Shown in pieces: positions 5,663-5,827 of a stretch of DNA of 5,827 nt. The position numbers and the translations under genes are program-made. The DNA is from Clostridia bacterium. GTDB taxonomy: Bacteria > Bacillota > Clostridia > Christensenellales > CAG-314. The stretch covers positions 1-5,827 of the forward strand of contig CAAGHL010000037.1 of NCBI GenBank assembly GCA_900769665.1. Reading direction: 5' to 3'. Below the pieces are notes generated by a model. That model was not told the origin of the DNA. It searched no databases and worked only from the letters and a program-made list of their open reading frames with translations. How positions within the stretch are numbered: position 1 is the first letter of the stretch; each line of letters starts with the position of its first letter.

Positions 5663-5703
5663 AAACGTCCATCCACGTACATCCAGTACGAGTTCGGTCG
5701 TTT
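5663..5703. repeat. Two-tier hairpin with symmetric internal loop
   Basis: AAACG (5663-5667) pairs with CGTTT (5699-5703) and CGTAC (5676-5680) with GTACG (5686-5690) around the loop atcca. An eight-by-eight internal loop separates the tiers. A further hairpin, CCTCG (5715-5719) with CGAGG (5728-5732), follows closely. Confidence 0.4.
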
Positions 5704-5827
5704 GCCTGTAATTACCTCGCCACAAGCCGAGGCTTGACCACTATTAGCTTATTGCCTTAGATTACTTATGGCTCTAACTCTAATCGTGCACGCTCGGGTG
5801 CCGCAAAAACGCTTCGCGCCCTAAAGG

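Larger units (their letters stand above)
5449..5827. other. Non-coding end of the window
   Basis: No gene can be supported on either strand. The minus-strand frame open at the right edge runs only 15 codons. The stretch holds a post-gene hairpin (5451-5494), the terminator at 5513-5538, imperfect hairpins at 5585-5638, 5663-5703 and 5715-5732, an 8-base palindrome CGTGCACG (5785-5792) and a stem GGGTGC (5796-5801) / GCGCCC (5816-5821) with one G-U pair at the edge. Confidence 0.7.

Noticed and set aside
1..5827. CRISPR array or tRNA genes
   Set aside because: There are no evenly spaced direct repeats, and no T-loop (GGTTCRANNCC) or cloverleaf pattern was seen. The hairpins found are irregular in spacing and sequence.

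Overview
The window looks like chromosomal DNA from an uncultured member of the Bacillota, perhaps a gut-type Clostridia relative. The grounds are an AGGAG-type ribosome binding site on two of the three genes, a Firmicutes-like sliding clamp ending in LPVR, and a small zinc-ribbon membrane protein of a kind I associate with that phylum. This placement is an inference. No rRNA or tRNA gene is present to confirm it.

Layout. Positions 1-756 hold no convincing gene but are full of inverted repeats. They include two inverted copies of a 67-base repeat whose stem shows paired base changes, and a 135-base palindrome with a 29-pair stem. Positions 757-1860 encode a complete DNA polymerase III beta clamp (dnaN), whose last codons and stop lie in a perfect 13-bp hairpin. 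Positions 1861-2382 are again non-coding, with a three-tier hairpin followed by a multi-hairpin dispersed repeat that ends just before the next gene. Positions 2383-4980 encode an 865-residue membrane protein with a complete M48 (Ste24/HtpX-type) zinc protease domain, a helical TPR-like region and a C-terminal two-helix membrane module. Positions 5104-5448 encode a 114-residue zinc-ribbon protein with hydrophobic segments. A good intrinsic terminator follows at 5513-5538. The remaining 290 bases to the end are non-coding and again rich in hairpins.

How the parts work together. All three genes lie on the + strand, but dnaN is not next to recF and no DnaA boxes are visible, so this is not the standard dnaA-dnaN-recF origin cluster, at least on the downstream side. 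dnaN appears to be a separate unit bounded by hairpins. The protease and zinc-ribbon genes are 123 bp apart with no strong terminator between them, so co-transcription and a shared envelope role are plausible but unproven. The most unusual content is the intergenic DNA: dense, structured repeats, some with evidence of conserved pairing, which could be mobile palindromes, non-coding RNAs, or both.
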